Assembly: GCF_003013695.1 (NCBI RefSeq)
Contig: NZ_CP027792.1
Coordinates: 1,880,501-1,944,500, forward strand
Length of the DNA: 64,000 nt
Origin: Pulveribacter suum
GTDB lineage: Bacteria; Pseudomonadota; Gammaproteobacteria; Burkholderiales; Burkholderiaceae_C
Direction: 5' to 3'
Below, one piece after another: positions 34,322-40,556 of this stretch. Each line of letters opens with the position of its first letter. Position 1 is the stretch's first letter. The position numbers were made by a program, and so were the translations under genes. Below the pieces are notes generated by a model, which made no database searches, was not told where the DNA came from, and was given only the letters and a program-made list of their open reading frames with translations.

Positions 34322-35527
34322 TTACAGGGCTACGTCGGACGCAACAACGAACGCCTCGGGGCGGCGCACGGCAACGTCGGCGGTCATCAGGGCGCGCACC
34401 ATGACGCCGCCGCGCTTGTAGGCGGTCTCAGCGTAGGGGTTCACGAGGATCTGCACGCTGTCCCACACGCCCACGAACATTTCCGTGAAGTCGCCCAGCA
34501 CGATCTGACCCTTCACCGGGCTGGTGCCCTTGCCCGGAACCTGATTGGTCACTGCCACCGGCAGGCCGGCCAGGGTGCCGTTCTCCAGCAGGTAGCCGGC
34601 GCCGGCCGTGCTGCTTTTCAGCGTCGTGGCCAGCTTCATGGCGGCGCCGGGGGAAGTCAGCCAGGCGGTAGGCGACACGTTCTTGACGCCCAGCTTGAGC
34701 ATCATTGCTTGAACCGTGTCCCAGCTCAGGGTGGCCAGGTTGGCGGTCTGCACGCCGGGGGTGTTCAGCAACCCCAGGGGTTCCTTCACGCCGTCGCCGT
34801 TGATCATGGCCAGGTCGAACGCTTCGGCCAGAACGGCGCTCATGTCATCACGAACAAGTTGTTCGATCTGCGGGCTGGCTTGCTGGATCAGTTGGCGGCT
34901 CAATTCCGTCAGCGCGCCCACATGGCGGGGTTTGAGCGTCAGTTGGTCGAACGTCATCCCGCTTTCCGTCAGGCTCTCGCCCTCGGCAATCCACTGCGCC
35001 ACATGGCTGGTCTTTTGGCGGGGGATCACCACGTCGCCGCGAAGTCCCGTCAGCACGCGGGCGCCCAGGCGGCGCATCACCAAGCTGTTGCGCAGCGGGC
35101 CGACGAACAAATCCGGGCGGAAGTCCTCGGGCACGATGCCTGCGGCGCTGGTGGTGGTCTGCGCGCGGGCCTCGAAGGCCGACAGGGGGACGAACACGCC
35201 CTTCTTTCCGGTGCGCTGCTCGATCTCGCGCGAATACTCAGCCACTGCACCAGCGGCGGCGCGGCCTTCCACCTGGCAGGCGATGGCCTCCACCAGACTG
35301 ACGGCGCCGTGCAGCTCGTTGCGGGCCTTGTCCAGCGGGCCGGCGCTGCGGCGCTCGGCGTCCTCCAGGAATTGGGCGCGGGCCTCGTCGGCTTCCAGGC
35401 TGGTGATTTCGCCTTTCAGCTTGTCGAAGGCGGCTTGCTGCTCAGGAGACAGCTTGTCACCGGCCAGCAGGCTGCGGGCTTCGTGGACTTTGGCGGCGCG
35501 GGCTTCGCGGATGGCTGCGAGTTGCAT
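34322..35527 (-). CDS. HK97-family major capsid protein
   Basis: About 401 residues. An N-terminal helical scaffold-like delta domain (about 1-105, EARSLLAGDKLSPEQQAAFD) is followed by the HK97 fold: VPEDFRPDLFVGPLRNSLVM, the E-loop region WIAEGESLTESGMTFDQLTL, and ILVNPYAETAYKRGGVMVRA at the end. The protease gene immediately downstream should remove the delta domain. ATG at 35527 is used; TTG at 35542 five codons earlier is an alternative, and neither has a clear Shine-Dalgarno. First gene of the head operon. Confidence 0.93.
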   Translation of the reverse strand: MQLAAIREARAAKVHEARSLLAGDKLSPEQQAAFDKLKGEITSLEADEARAQFLEDAERRSAGPLDKARNELHGAVSLVEAIACQVEGRAAAGAVAEYSREIEQRTGKKGVFVPLSAFEARAQTTTSAAGIVPEDFRPDLFVGPLRNSLVMRRLGARVLTGLRGDVVIPRQKTSHVAQWIAEGESLTESGMTFDQLTLKPRHVGALTELSRQLIQQASPQIEQLVRDDMSAVLAEAFDLAMINGDGVKEPLGLLNTPGVQTANLATLSWDTVQAMMLKLGVKNVSPTAWLTSPGAAMKLATTLKSSTAGAGYLLENGTLAGLPVAVTNQVPGKGTSPVKGQIVLGDFTEMFVGVWDSVQILVNPYAETAYKRGGVMVRALMTADVAVRRPEAFVVASDVAL

Positions 35528-35569
35528 AGGGGTCACTTTCAATAGGTGCCCTGCAATCGCCGGGCGGTT

Positions 35570-35610
35570 GTCGATAGCTATATTCTATCGACTACCATAA
35601 ACCCATGCAA
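35570..35610 (-). promoter_or_regulatory. Promoter with overlapping palindromic operator for the capsid operon
   Basis: On the minus strand TTGCAT (35605-35610) and TAGAAT (35582-35587) are separated by 17 bp. The -10 is covered by a perfect inverted repeat, GTCGATAG and CTATCGAC at 35570-35577 and 35585-35592, with a 7-bp spacer. A protein bound there would block or control the promoter, so this is a candidate switch for late genes. The AlpA-like protein of the element or a helper factor could be the ligand; that is inferred. Confidence 0.65.
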
Positions 35611-35631
35611 TTTATCAATAGTGCTGACATG

Positions 35632-35653
35632 AAAAAACCCGCTCGGGGCGGGG
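35632..35653 (-). terminator. Rho-independent terminator after the PrimPol gene
   Basis: The minus strand reads CCCGCCCCGAGCGGGTTTTTT: a 5-bp GC stem, 5-nt loop and six T. It lies between the PrimPol stop and the capsid promoter, separating the replication genes from the head genes. Confidence 0.8.
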
Positions 35654-35660
35654 GCGTGGA

Positions 35661-36779
35661 CTATTTCGGGGCCTGCACTGAAATACTCCAGGCGAAGCGG
35701 TAGCGGCTGGCAACTTTGCCAGCCCCCTTCGAAACCAGCACCAGGACGCCATCTGCCACCAGCGCGCGCAGCATCAATGCGGCTTCCTTGTGGCCGAGCG
35801 CCAGCACCTCGCCTGCCTGTCGCGCCGAAATGAAAAATGGCTCGGCGCCGTGATGCGCTTGCAATGCGCGACAAACACGAACCAAATGGATCGCGCTTGC
35901 CCCGTAGCCCAGCGCTTCAATCCCAGTGGGCAGCGGTGCCGCGTGGTCGATGTTCCGCAGGATGCCGCCCATAACCTCGCCGTGGGGCGCGCGCACCTTG
36001 TCCCAGCCGGTCAGAAATTCGGCCCATGATGTCGAAAAGTCTTTTGTGCCGATCACGGGTTCTGCCAACCGGTGCCACTCCTGCACGATAGCGCGCAGCT
36101 CTTCGCGGGTCGCCTCCGGGCGTGCCCCCTTTGCCCAGCGTGCTAGCTCAAACAAGCGTCTGTTGCGCTGCCCCTCCTGTGTTGGCAAGGTGCTGGCAGG
36201 CGGCACCCCACAGAAGAGCACAGAAGAATACAGAGGATTGCCTACGTCATCTTCTGTCCTCTTCTGTGGGGTAGCTTCCCGAATGGCATGGGCCACCTCA
36301 GAAAAGCCCCGCAGCGGCACGAGCGGTCCCGACTTGATGGGATGGCCCGTGACGGTCAGGTAACGTTTGCTGGCGTACAGCTCCACGTTCACGCCGTCCA
36401 ACCGTCCCCGCCTGCCGGGAATGTTTTCGCCGTAGCCGAAACCGCGCAGGCCGGTGCCGCTCGGGCTCAGTTCGATGTAATCGCAGCCGATGCGATCCAG
36501 CAAGTCCAGGGCGGCGGGCTCAGGCTCGCCCGCATGGACGCACTTGTCCAAGTCCACTCCCACGATGCCATCACCAGATAAAACAAACCCCACGCCTGAG
36601 TAGCCTCCTTCCTCATAGGCGGTTTGGGCTTGATTGAAGGTGGCCCAGGTACTAGGGTCGGTCACGCTGGCCGTGCTGTTGGTCGCGGTGGGGGCGTAAG
36701 GCACCTTCGGCCCCTTCCAGACTACCCAGCGCGGCACGCTGCGCAGCTCAGCAGGGATAGCTACGAAGTCGGGCTGCAT
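35661..36779 (-). CDS. PrimPol-type replication protein
   Basis: 372 residues. The N-terminal 200 or so resemble bifunctional primase-polymerases of the NrS-1 phage type: RWVVWKGPKVPYAP, GVGFVLSGDGIVGVDLDKCV (metal-binding DLD), YIELSPSGTGLRGFGYG and KRYLTVTGH. The C-terminal part ends in a winged-helix-like segment (LRALVADGVLVLVSKGAGK). It probably primes and replicates the excised element. Two odd features: the last codons lie in a 27-bp sequence repeated at the end of the upstream gene, and a 22-bp inverted repeat with direct sub-repeats lies mid-gene. ATG is 3 bp after the upstream stop. Confidence 0.8.
   Translation of the reverse strand: MQPDFVAIPAELRSVPRWVVWKGPKVPYAPTATNSTASVTDPSTWATFNQAQTAYEEGGYSGVGFVLSGDGIVGVDLDKCVHAGEPEPAALDLLDRIGCDYIELSPSGTGLRGFGYGENIPGRRGRLDGVNVELYASKRYLTVTGHPIKSGPLVPLRGFSEVAHAIREATPQKRTEDDVGNPLYSSVLFCGVPPASTLPTQEGQRNRRLFELARWAKGARPEATREELRAIVQEWHRLAEPVIGTKDFSTSWAEFLTGWDKVRAPHGEVMGGILRNIDHAAPLPTGIEALGYGASAIHLVRVCRALQAHHGAEPFFISARQAGEVLALGHKEAALMLRALVADGVLVLVSKGAGKVASRYRFAWSISVQAPK
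35662..35688. repeat. 27-bp direct repeat, copy A
   Basis: Identical over 27 bp to 36799-36825. It covers the last codons of the PrimPol gene (SISVQAPK). Within it TATTTC and GAAATA form a 6-bp inverted repeat spaced by 12 bp, so it may be a protein-binding site. Confidence 0.9.
36206..36271. repeat. 22-bp inverted repeat with internal direct repeats inside the PrimPol gene
   Basis: The left arm (36206-36227) begins CCCCACAGAAGAG and the right arm (36250-36271) ends CTCTTCTGTGGGG; 21 of 22 positions pair across a 22-bp spacer. Each arm holds two ACAGAAGA-type units and a third partial one sits in the spacer, giving an iteron-like array. A replication origin bound by the encoded PrimPol is one reading; it also encodes acceptable protein sequence. 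Confidence 0.75.
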
Positions 36780-36782
36780 GGG

Positions 36783-37691
36783 TCAGGCTCCGGGCGAGTA
36801 TTTCGGGGCCTGCACTGAAATACTCTTCCAAGTGCCCATGATGCTTTTCATGGACTCGATTTCTGCGGCTTCGATGTCGATGGCGTGATTCCAGGCGTCC
36901 GCATCCAGCATGGACTCGATGGCGGCGTCCAGCCGCTCGCGCAACACCACAGGGGACAATGCATCTACCTCCCAGCAGCGGTGCCCGTAGTTCTCTACAA
37001 ACCAGTCATGCCGGGTGTCCCCCACCTTGTCCTCCACGGGGAACCACGGCAGTTTCGTGTCGGCTGTCACGTCGCTGGCGTCCAGGGCGATGCGGATGAT
37101 TTCAGCGGTGCCACCATAGCGGGCAAGGCGGGTCGGAATATCCCGCTCCGACATTTGCATCCCGCTCGGATCGTGGTCGCCGATGTAGAGCACTGTCATG
37201 GGCTTGGTGCTATCAAGGGTTTCCTGAGCAATGCCGTAAATGGAAGTCGCGCTTCCATACCCGTGCATTACGCGGAACGTGACGCCGTACTTGCTCAGAA
37301 CGGGGGCCACGGTGCCGCGTACCGTGCCCTTTTCGGCCCACACCTCCACGCGACGGGGTTGCATCTCCCAGTAGTCTTTGCGGTACTGCCTCACAGCAGC
37401 GCCGATGATGGACTCGGGGTTACTCCATGAGCTGGTGCGCTCGGCTTCGCGGGTTTCGTCCACGATCCACTCCCAGGGGATCAGACCGTTTTCGCGGGCA
37501 TAAACAAGCTGTGTCCCCACTGCATTGGTGCTGCCCTTGCTCATGTTGGGGATCAATTTTTCAGTGAATAGCCGGTAGCAAACAGCTCGTACGCTGGCGG
37601 GCTGGATTTCCTCCAAGATGCGAATCGATGCCTTGATGATTTCCAGACTTTTTGCGGCTTTGCCGCGTCCCTTGCGCTTCGGGGCGGTCAT
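36783..37691 (-). CDS. Toprim-domain protein resembling topoisomerase VI A / Spo11
   Basis: 302 residues. The N-terminal half is helical (LEIIKASIRILEEIQPASVR, then a winged-helix-like IPWEWIVDETREAER). The second half carries Toprim-like motifs: VEVWAEKGTVRGTVAPVL (Glu) and TVLYIGDHDPSGMQM (DxD), the arrangement seen in Spo11/TopoVI-A. The catalytic Tyr domain of TopoVI-A is not obvious, so strand cleavage should not be assumed. ATGA overlap with the alpA stop; the gene ends with the same SISVQAPK tail as the PrimPol gene. Function unknown, possibly DNA processing at replication. Confidence 0.7.
   Translation of the reverse strand: MTAPKRKGRGKAAKSLEIIKASIRILEEIQPASVRAVCYRLFTEKLIPNMSKGSTNAVGTQLVYARENGLIPWEWIVDETREAERTSSWSNPESIIGAAVRQYRKDYWEMQPRRVEVWAEKGTVRGTVAPVLSKYGVTFRVMHGYGSATSIYGIAQETLDSTKPMTVLYIGDHDPSGMQMSERDIPTRLARYGGTAEIIRIALDASDVTADTKLPWFPVEDKVGDTRHDWFVENYGHRCWEVDALSPVVLRERLDAAIESMLDADAWNHAIDIEAAEIESMKSIMGTWKSISVQAPKYSPGA
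36799..36825. repeat. 27-bp direct repeat, copy B
   Basis: Second copy of the 27-bp sequence at 35662-35688, about 1.14 kb away. It lies in the 3' end of the Toprim gene and is read in the same frame (SISVQAPK), after which this copy continues for five more residues. Confidence 0.9.
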
Positions 37692-37933
37692 GCTGCCCCC
37701 TTGGCTCGCAGCCAGTTGGAAACCTGCCCGGCTACCCAACGAGTGCAGCGGGTGCCGTCTTTGACGGGTGCGGGGAATTTGCCCTCAGCCACCCGGCGGC
37801 GGATAGTTGATTCAGACAGGCCGGTGACTTCGATCACCGTCTGAATCTTTAGCAGGGCTTCTTCGATCTGGAGCGCGTAAACCGACTGGAGCGGCGCGCG
37901 CTTATGGCGGGGTTGGGTAGTTGCGGGTTGCAC
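37688..37933 (-). CDS. alpA: AlpA-family DNA-binding regulator
   Basis: About 81 residues. The C-terminal 55 are a classic AlpA/MerR-like helix-turn-helix: LLKIQTVIEVTGLSESTIRR, then VAEGKFPAPVKDGTRCTRWV and SNWLRAKGA. AlpA proteins activate PICI and P4-type satellite genes and can promote excision. GTG at 37933 with GAGGTG upstream is the preferred start; TTG at 37963 would add ten residues. The stop overlaps the Toprim gene start. The position between integrase and replication genes is typical of Gram-negative PICIs. Confidence 0.85.
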   Translation of the reverse strand: MQPATTQPRHKRAPLQSVYALQIEEALLKIQTVIEVTGLSESTIRRRVAEGKFPAPVKDGTRCTRWVAGQVSNWLRAKGAA

Positions 37934-37990
37934 TTTGCACCTCGTGAATGAACACGGGTGCAATGGTGTTTTTCTAGCTGCGCTCAGTCA

Positions 37991-38482
37991 TTACCCGCCT
38001 GCTAGCAAGCAGGCCGGCTTGCCAGCAGGCGGGGTGTTCTTTAGCCATACTTCGCGCATCTGCTTTTCAGTTACTACAACATCAAATTCATTGCGTACAC
38101 GTTTCACGTAGTCCCGCGTGAATGCTGATTTGTTGCCGTTATAAGCGGCACGATGGAGCGCCCACTCTCTCAGCACAAAAGCCTTCGCCTTCCTCGATTG
38201 TTCATGGCGCACGGCAGCATTCTTTTTTGCTCGCAGTGTATTAAAACCGTCGTTCAGTCGATCAACTATGTCCTGAATGCTCTCTATAGATGGGTCGGAT
38301 GGTTCAAAGGCCCGCATCAAACGCAAAAACTCTAGGCAGGTATCCGATTTCTTTACCTCAGGATCACTTTCGAGATCCAGCAGAGTTTGGTAAATCTTTT
38401 CCCGCGCTTTACCTTCGTCCGACTGCACCCACAGATCCCAGACTTCCAAATCGCTTAGTTCGTCAAAATCATCGTTATCCAT
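37991..38482 (-). CDS. Hypothetical protein of the satellite
   Basis: 163 residues, no family recognised. Very acidic N-terminus (MDNDDFDELSDLEVWDLWV), helical middle (ESIQDIVDRLNDGFNTLRAK), then a basic segment (HEQSRKAKAFVLREWALHRA) ending in a possible DNA-binding helix (VTEKQMREVWLKN). Its base composition is visibly less GC-rich than the rest of the element, pointing to separate acquisition. ATG at 38482. An accessory, defence or regulatory role is possible, but nothing in the sequence decides. Confidence 0.65.
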   Translation of the reverse strand: MDNDDFDELSDLEVWDLWVQSDEGKAREKIYQTLLDLESDPEVKKSDTCLEFLRLMRAFEPSDPSIESIQDIVDRLNDGFNTLRAKKNAAVRHEQSRKAKAFVLREWALHRAAYNGNKSAFTRDYVKRVRNEFDVVVTEKQMREVWLKNTPPAGKPACLLAGG

Positions 38483-38573
38483 GCGTCCCTCACGCTCCCT
38501 GAAAAGGTGCCCGCCCAGCCCGTCAGGGAAACGGGTTTTCGGGGATCAGCCTAGGGCTGGCAAATGGGGTAGG

Positions 38574-38825
38574 TCAGGTAGGTTGCTTCTTAGCCATGCG
38601 CTCGTCCAGCAGGCGGTTTAACCCTTCCATCGCGCTATCCACCAGGTCTGACACTGTCCAAAGGAAGTTGTCTTGATACATGGGCGCCATATCCCGGAAG
38701 CTCTCGCCGCCGCCGCCACACGTCATGCACAGCAGCGCCTGCGCCTTGGTCAGGCCGTCATGAATCTGGTCAAGCGAAGTTGCTCGTTCCAGCGCATTCG
38801 GTCCGGTGAGAATGTCGGTAGCCAT
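38574..38825 (-). CDS. Small hypothetical protein of the satellite
   Basis: 83 residues, MATDILTGPNALERATSLDQ start. It has a central ALLCMTCGGGGESFRDM segment and a helix DNFLWTVSDLVDSAMEGLNR. The pattern resembles small DUF3077-like proteins of mobile elements, but the match is loose. Soluble, no signal peptide. It lies between the integrase and the acidic hypothetical gene on the same strand. Confidence 0.6.
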   Translation of the reverse strand: MATDILTGPNALERATSLDQIHDGLTKAQALLCMTCGGGGESFRDMAPMYQDNFLWTVSDLVDSAMEGLNRLLDERMAKKQPT

Positions 38826-38933
38826 TGGTTGATCCTCTCTCGATCGGTTGATGGTCAGACAGCCTTGGCGGTTGCGTCGCCTCGGCTGTCGCCTTGTTGC
38901 CCTGCTTTGTCCGGTGCAGGGCGTGCCGGTATC

Positions 38934-40169
38934 TCAGGCGCGCAGCGGGATCACGTCCGCGCCTTCGCGCAGTTTGTCCAGGTAGTTGGCCCATGCGGTC
39001 ATCATCTTGCGGCGCTGGTCCATGAACTCCGCACGGTCGTATGCCATGCCCAGCGGACCGCTTTTGCCATGGGCTAGTTGGGCCTCGATCACGTCGGGCG
39101 CGACGTTCAAGTTCTCCACGATCAGCGTGCGGGCCATGGCACGGAAGCCGTGGGCGGTCATGGTTTCGTTGTCGTAGCCCATGCGCCGCAGGGCAGTATT
39201 CAGCGTGTTGTCGCTCATGCAGCGCCCTTCGCCTAAGAGCGACGGGAACACGTACTTGCGCTGTCCGGTTAGTGGCTTGAGGCGGCGTAGGCATGCCATC
39301 GCCTGTTCGGATAGCGGCACCAAATGGGGACGGCCGTTGATCTTGGCCTGCTTGGTGCGCTTCATCTTCGCCGCTGGGATCGTCCACAGGGCTTTTCCAA
39401 AATCCAGTTCGGCCCACTCCATCTGACGAATTTCGCCCGGCCGCTGGAACGTGAGCGCGGAAAGGATTAGCGCCTCACGCGTGATAGGGCTGCCGTTGTA
39501 CACGGCAATGTCGCGCAGTAGCTGCCCAGCCTCGGCTGGCGTCAGCACCGCCGCCATATGGCGCACCAACACGGCTTGCAATGCGCCCTTGAGTGGGGCG
39601 GTAGGGTCGTTGGTCGCCCGCCCGGTGGCGATGGCATAGCGGAACGTCTGACCAGCGTACTGGCGCAGGGAATGGGCGGTTTCGTTCTTTCCTTGTCTCT
39701 CCACCTTGCGAATGGTGTCCAGCACCAGGGGCGGGGCAATGTCCGCTACAGGCAGGGCGCCCAGGTAGGGAAACAGGTTGGCTTCCTGCATACGCAGCCA
39801 CTTCTCAGCGTAGGCGGCGCTCCACTCGCGTTCCTTGAGCTGGTGGAACTCCCTAGCCACGGCCTCATAGGTGTTTGCGCTGTTCACCCTGGCAGCGGCC
39901 TTTTCCATTCTGCGCTGCTGCACAGGGTCCAGCCCTTTGGAGTGAACGCGGCGTGCATCGTCGCGTGCAGCTCGGGCCGCCTTCAGCGTGACTTCAGGAA
40001 AACTGCCCAGCGCGAGGCGCTTTTCCTTGTTGTCGTGGCGGTACTTCCAGAACCAGCGCTTGGAGCCGGCTCGGGACACTTCAAGATATAGGCCGCCGCT
40101 GTCGGTGAAGCGGGCGCGCGGCTGGTCTTGGGGGCATGTAGCCCGCTGGACTTCGACGTTGGTCAGCAT
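38934..40169 (-). CDS. int: Tyrosine recombinase (integrase) of the satellite
   Basis: About 411 residues, P4-type integrase. An N-terminal DUF4102 arm-binding domain (RFTDSGGLYLEVSRAGSKRW) is followed by a SAM-like core-binding region and the catalytic domain. Catalytic residues seen: Arg in TFQRPGEIRQMEW, HxxR in TAHGFRAMARTL, and Tyr in GMAYDRAEFM. The ATG at 40169 gives the usual DUF4102 start; the frame stays open to 40250. The gene faces away from tRNA-Gly, with the att site about 185 bp upstream of its start, the normal place for a tRNA-integrating element. Confidence 0.92.
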   Translation of the reverse strand: MLTNVEVQRATCPQDQPRARFTDSGGLYLEVSRAGSKRWFWKYRHDNKEKRLALGSFPEVTLKAARAARDDARRVHSKGLDPVQQRRMEKAAARVNSANTYEAVAREFHQLKEREWSAAYAEKWLRMQEANLFPYLGALPVADIAPPLVLDTIRKVERQGKNETAHSLRQYAGQTFRYAIATGRATNDPTAPLKGALQAVLVRHMAAVLTPAEAGQLLRDIAVYNGSPITREALILSALTFQRPGEIRQMEWAELDFGKALWTIPAAKMKRTKQAKINGRPHLVPLSEQAMACLRRLKPLTGQRKYVFPSLLGEGRCMSDNTLNTALRRMGYDNETMTAHGFRAMARTLIVENLNVAPDVIEAQLAHGKSGPLGMAYDRAEFMDQRRKMMTAWANYLDKLREGADVIPLRA

Positions 40170-40346
40170 GTTGGGGGAACAGTTTTGAGGATTTGCCCCC
40201 AAAACCGGGGACGTTCCCCATGTTGTACCCCCATTCCCCATGCGCTTCAATGGCGCAACATGACTGCCTATGACGGGTAAAACCGTCTAAGCTATTGATT
40301 CAAAAGGGGATTTTGACTGCTTATGACGCAACATGAAATGTTGCAA

Positions 40347-40420
40347 TGGAGCGGGTGATGGGAATCGAACCCACGTTATTTGCTTGGGAAGCAAGAGTCC
40401 TACCATTGAACGACACCCGC
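40347..40420 (-). tRNA. tRNA-Gly (CCC)
   Basis: 74 nt including an encoded CCA end (minus strand GCTCCA). The acceptor pairs GCGGGTG with CACCCGC, the T arm is GTGGGTTCGATTCCCAT, and the anticodon loop TTCCCAA gives CCC. It closely resembles E. coli glyU; the first anticodon-stem pair is a C-A mismatch. Its 3' half is the attachment site of the satellite that lies to its left. Confidence 0.93.
40353..40370. other. Right attachment site within tRNA-Gly
   Basis: GGGTGATGGGAATCGAAC is the tRNA copy of the sequence found, with one mismatch, at 29255-29272. Three TTCCCC-type words lie nearby inside the element (40172-40181 reversed, 40213-40220, 40233-40240) and may be arm sites matching those at the left end. 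Confidence 0.68.
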
Positions 40421-40495
40421 GTGGCTGGTAGGAGGCCGAAGGCGCGAATTGTAGCGTAGCCGCCGGGCTGCGCGGACCAGGGCGGATTGCAAGTG

Positions 40496-40550
40496 TTTTT
40501 GCCATCCAGCCCTTGCTGGGCAAGCGCCAGCAGCTATCAATACCGAAGCG
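40496..40550 (-). repeat. Palindromic repeat, copy 6
   Basis: The minus strand reads GGTATTGATAGCTGCTGGCG, then CTTGCCCAGCAAGGGCTGG. It lies between tRNA-Gly and the end of the gabD-type gene. Confidence 0.82.
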
Positions 40551-40556
40551 CCTGGG

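Larger units (their letters stand above)
29255..40370. mobile_element. Integrated satellite, candidate capsid-forming PICI (cf-PICI)
   Basis: An 11.1-kb element lies between a partial copy of the tRNA-Gly 3' region (29255-29272) and the tRNA itself. Almost every gene runs leftward from the integrase next to the tRNA: integrase, two small genes, AlpA, Toprim protein, PrimPol, terminator, capsid, protease, portal, HNH, TerS, TerL, two connectors. No tail, tape measure, holin, endolysin or CI/Cro gene is present. This set and order match published cf-PICIs, which build and fill their own heads and take tails from a helper phage. A decayed prophage that lost its tail end is the alternative; the compact order and a PICI-like regulatory end argue against it. 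Confidence 0.8.

Noticed and set aside
36181..36290. Short direct repeats read as a CRISPR array
   Set aside because: Units of about 8-10 bp arranged as an inverted repeat within a gene, with no regular spacers and no cas genes.
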